NCBI RefSeq assembly: GCF_041521385.1
Contig: NZ_CP168006.1
Location: 2,662,295-2,726,294 of the forward strand
Length of the DNA: 64,000 nucleotides
Reading direction: 5' to 3'
From: Alcaligenes faecalis
GTDB lineage: Bacteria > Pseudomonadota > Gammaproteobacteria > Burkholderiales > Burkholderiaceae_B
Of the stretch, positions 63,596 to 64,000 are shown one piece after another. How positions within the stretch are numbered: position 1 is the first letter of the stretch; each line of letters starts with the position of its first letter. The notes beneath the pieces were generated by a model that was not told the DNA's origin, made no database searches, and saw nothing but the letters and a program-made list of their open reading frames with translations. The position numbers and the translations under genes are program-made.

Positions 63596-63604
63596 GATGG
63601 GGCG

Positions 63605-64000
63605 TTAGTCCTGGTCAGGCGCGTTGCGCTTGGGCGTCCACAGTACGTCAGAGCGGCCTGCATGACGGTTCAAGGTACGTGCCAATATAAACAGCAAATC
63701 CGACAGGCGGTTCAGGTACAAGCGCGGACCGTCCTGTGGCAATGCCTCGGAGGGCACAGCAATAACACTACGCTCCGCACGACGCGCCACACAGCGCAGC
63801 ACATGCGCTTGCGCCGCTGCCGGGCTGCCGCCCGGCAAAATGAACTCTTGGAGTATGCCCAAAGGCTCGTTGTAGTGGCGAATCGCCTGATCCAGACGCT
63901 CTACATGGGCACTGCCTATGACCTGATGGCCAGGAATGCACAGTTCAGCTCCCATATCGAACAAGTCGTGCTGGATGTCGGACAGCAAGGTATCAATATC
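63605..64000 (-). CDS. Cob(I)alamin adenosyltransferase (PduO-type), 5' part missing
   Basis: The last 131 codons of an ATP:corrinoid adenosyltransferase; the start lies beyond the right edge. Visible family marks are LSDIQHDLFDMGAELC, the Arg-rich HVLRCVARRAERSVIAV, and YLNRLSDLLFILAR. The family's whole length is about 185 residues, so roughly 55 are missing. The enzyme makes adenosylcobalamin in the cytosol. Confidence 0.9.
   Translation of the reverse strand, partial: DIDTLLSDIQHDLFDMGAELCIPGHQVIGSAHVERLDQAIRHYNEPLGILQEFILPGGSPAAAQAHVLRCVARRAERSVIAVPSEALPQDGPRLYLNRLSDLLFILARTLNRHAGRSDVLWTPKRNAPDQD

Overview
The window reads as a chromosomal segment of Alcaligenes faecalis or a very close Alcaligenaceae relative. 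The main reason is the aromatic amine dehydrogenase (aau) cluster at 11973-18409. The small subunit carries Trp109, Trp160, Asp128 and Thr172 at exactly the positions I recall from the crystallised A. faecalis enzyme. The order orf-1, aauBEDA, orf-2, orf-3, orf-4, hemE is the published A. faecalis order. GC content is high except in a few AT-rich intergenic stretches. The sequence is dense with short operons, and almost all genes are ordinary chromosomal ones.

Layout. 1-3315 (minus): an NMT1-type ABC importer with a partial amidohydrolase; a LysR regulator diverges from it. 4617-8655 (plus): a polar amino-acid ABC importer ending in an unusual DapA-family protein, then a strong terminator. 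8747-9684 has no gene; it holds a (TTC)19 tract and a 226-bp nested hairpin. 9685-19517: ogt, an aldehyde dehydrogenase, the aau cluster and hemE. Together these oxidise aromatic amines in the periplasm and aldehydes in the cytosol, under a FeaR-like AraC regulator. 19803-24236: priA and rep. 24556-25517: a small unknown gene with three palindromic sites, a second copy of the nested hairpin and a heptanucleotide tandem array. 25538-31777 (minus): gltBD. 31998-36771: divergent acyl-CoA genes. 37024-38229: a dihaem cytochrome and tRNA-Arg(CCG). 38660-41487 (minus): a Zur-box-preceded, histidine-rich TonB receptor coupled to a methyltransferase. 41765-48293: gshA, a lipoprotein, a LuxR remnant, metX-metW, an AmpG-like transporter and a TRIC-type channel. 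48314-51511: lrgAB, two RidA paralogues (one exported) and an Ap4A phosphorylase-like protein. 51849-56462: an AT-rich accessory-looking stretch with two regulators whose receiver domains lack the phospho-acceptor Asp, the relic of a type V secreted adhesin, and a sodium/solute symporter with a 40-residue partner. 56603-64000: LysE exporter, broken oxygenase, AlaX editing protein, LysR, CMD protein, class III aminotransferase, RpiR regulator, C45 peptidase and a partial cobalamin adenosyltransferase.

The strongest candidate for something undescribed is the pair of long nested hairpins (8921-9146 and 25001-25221). Their stems differ in sequence but keep pairing, while several unpaired segments are identical, which is the pattern expected of a selected structured RNA or DNA element. 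Function assignments come from reading the translations and from family knowledge; nothing was searched or computed.
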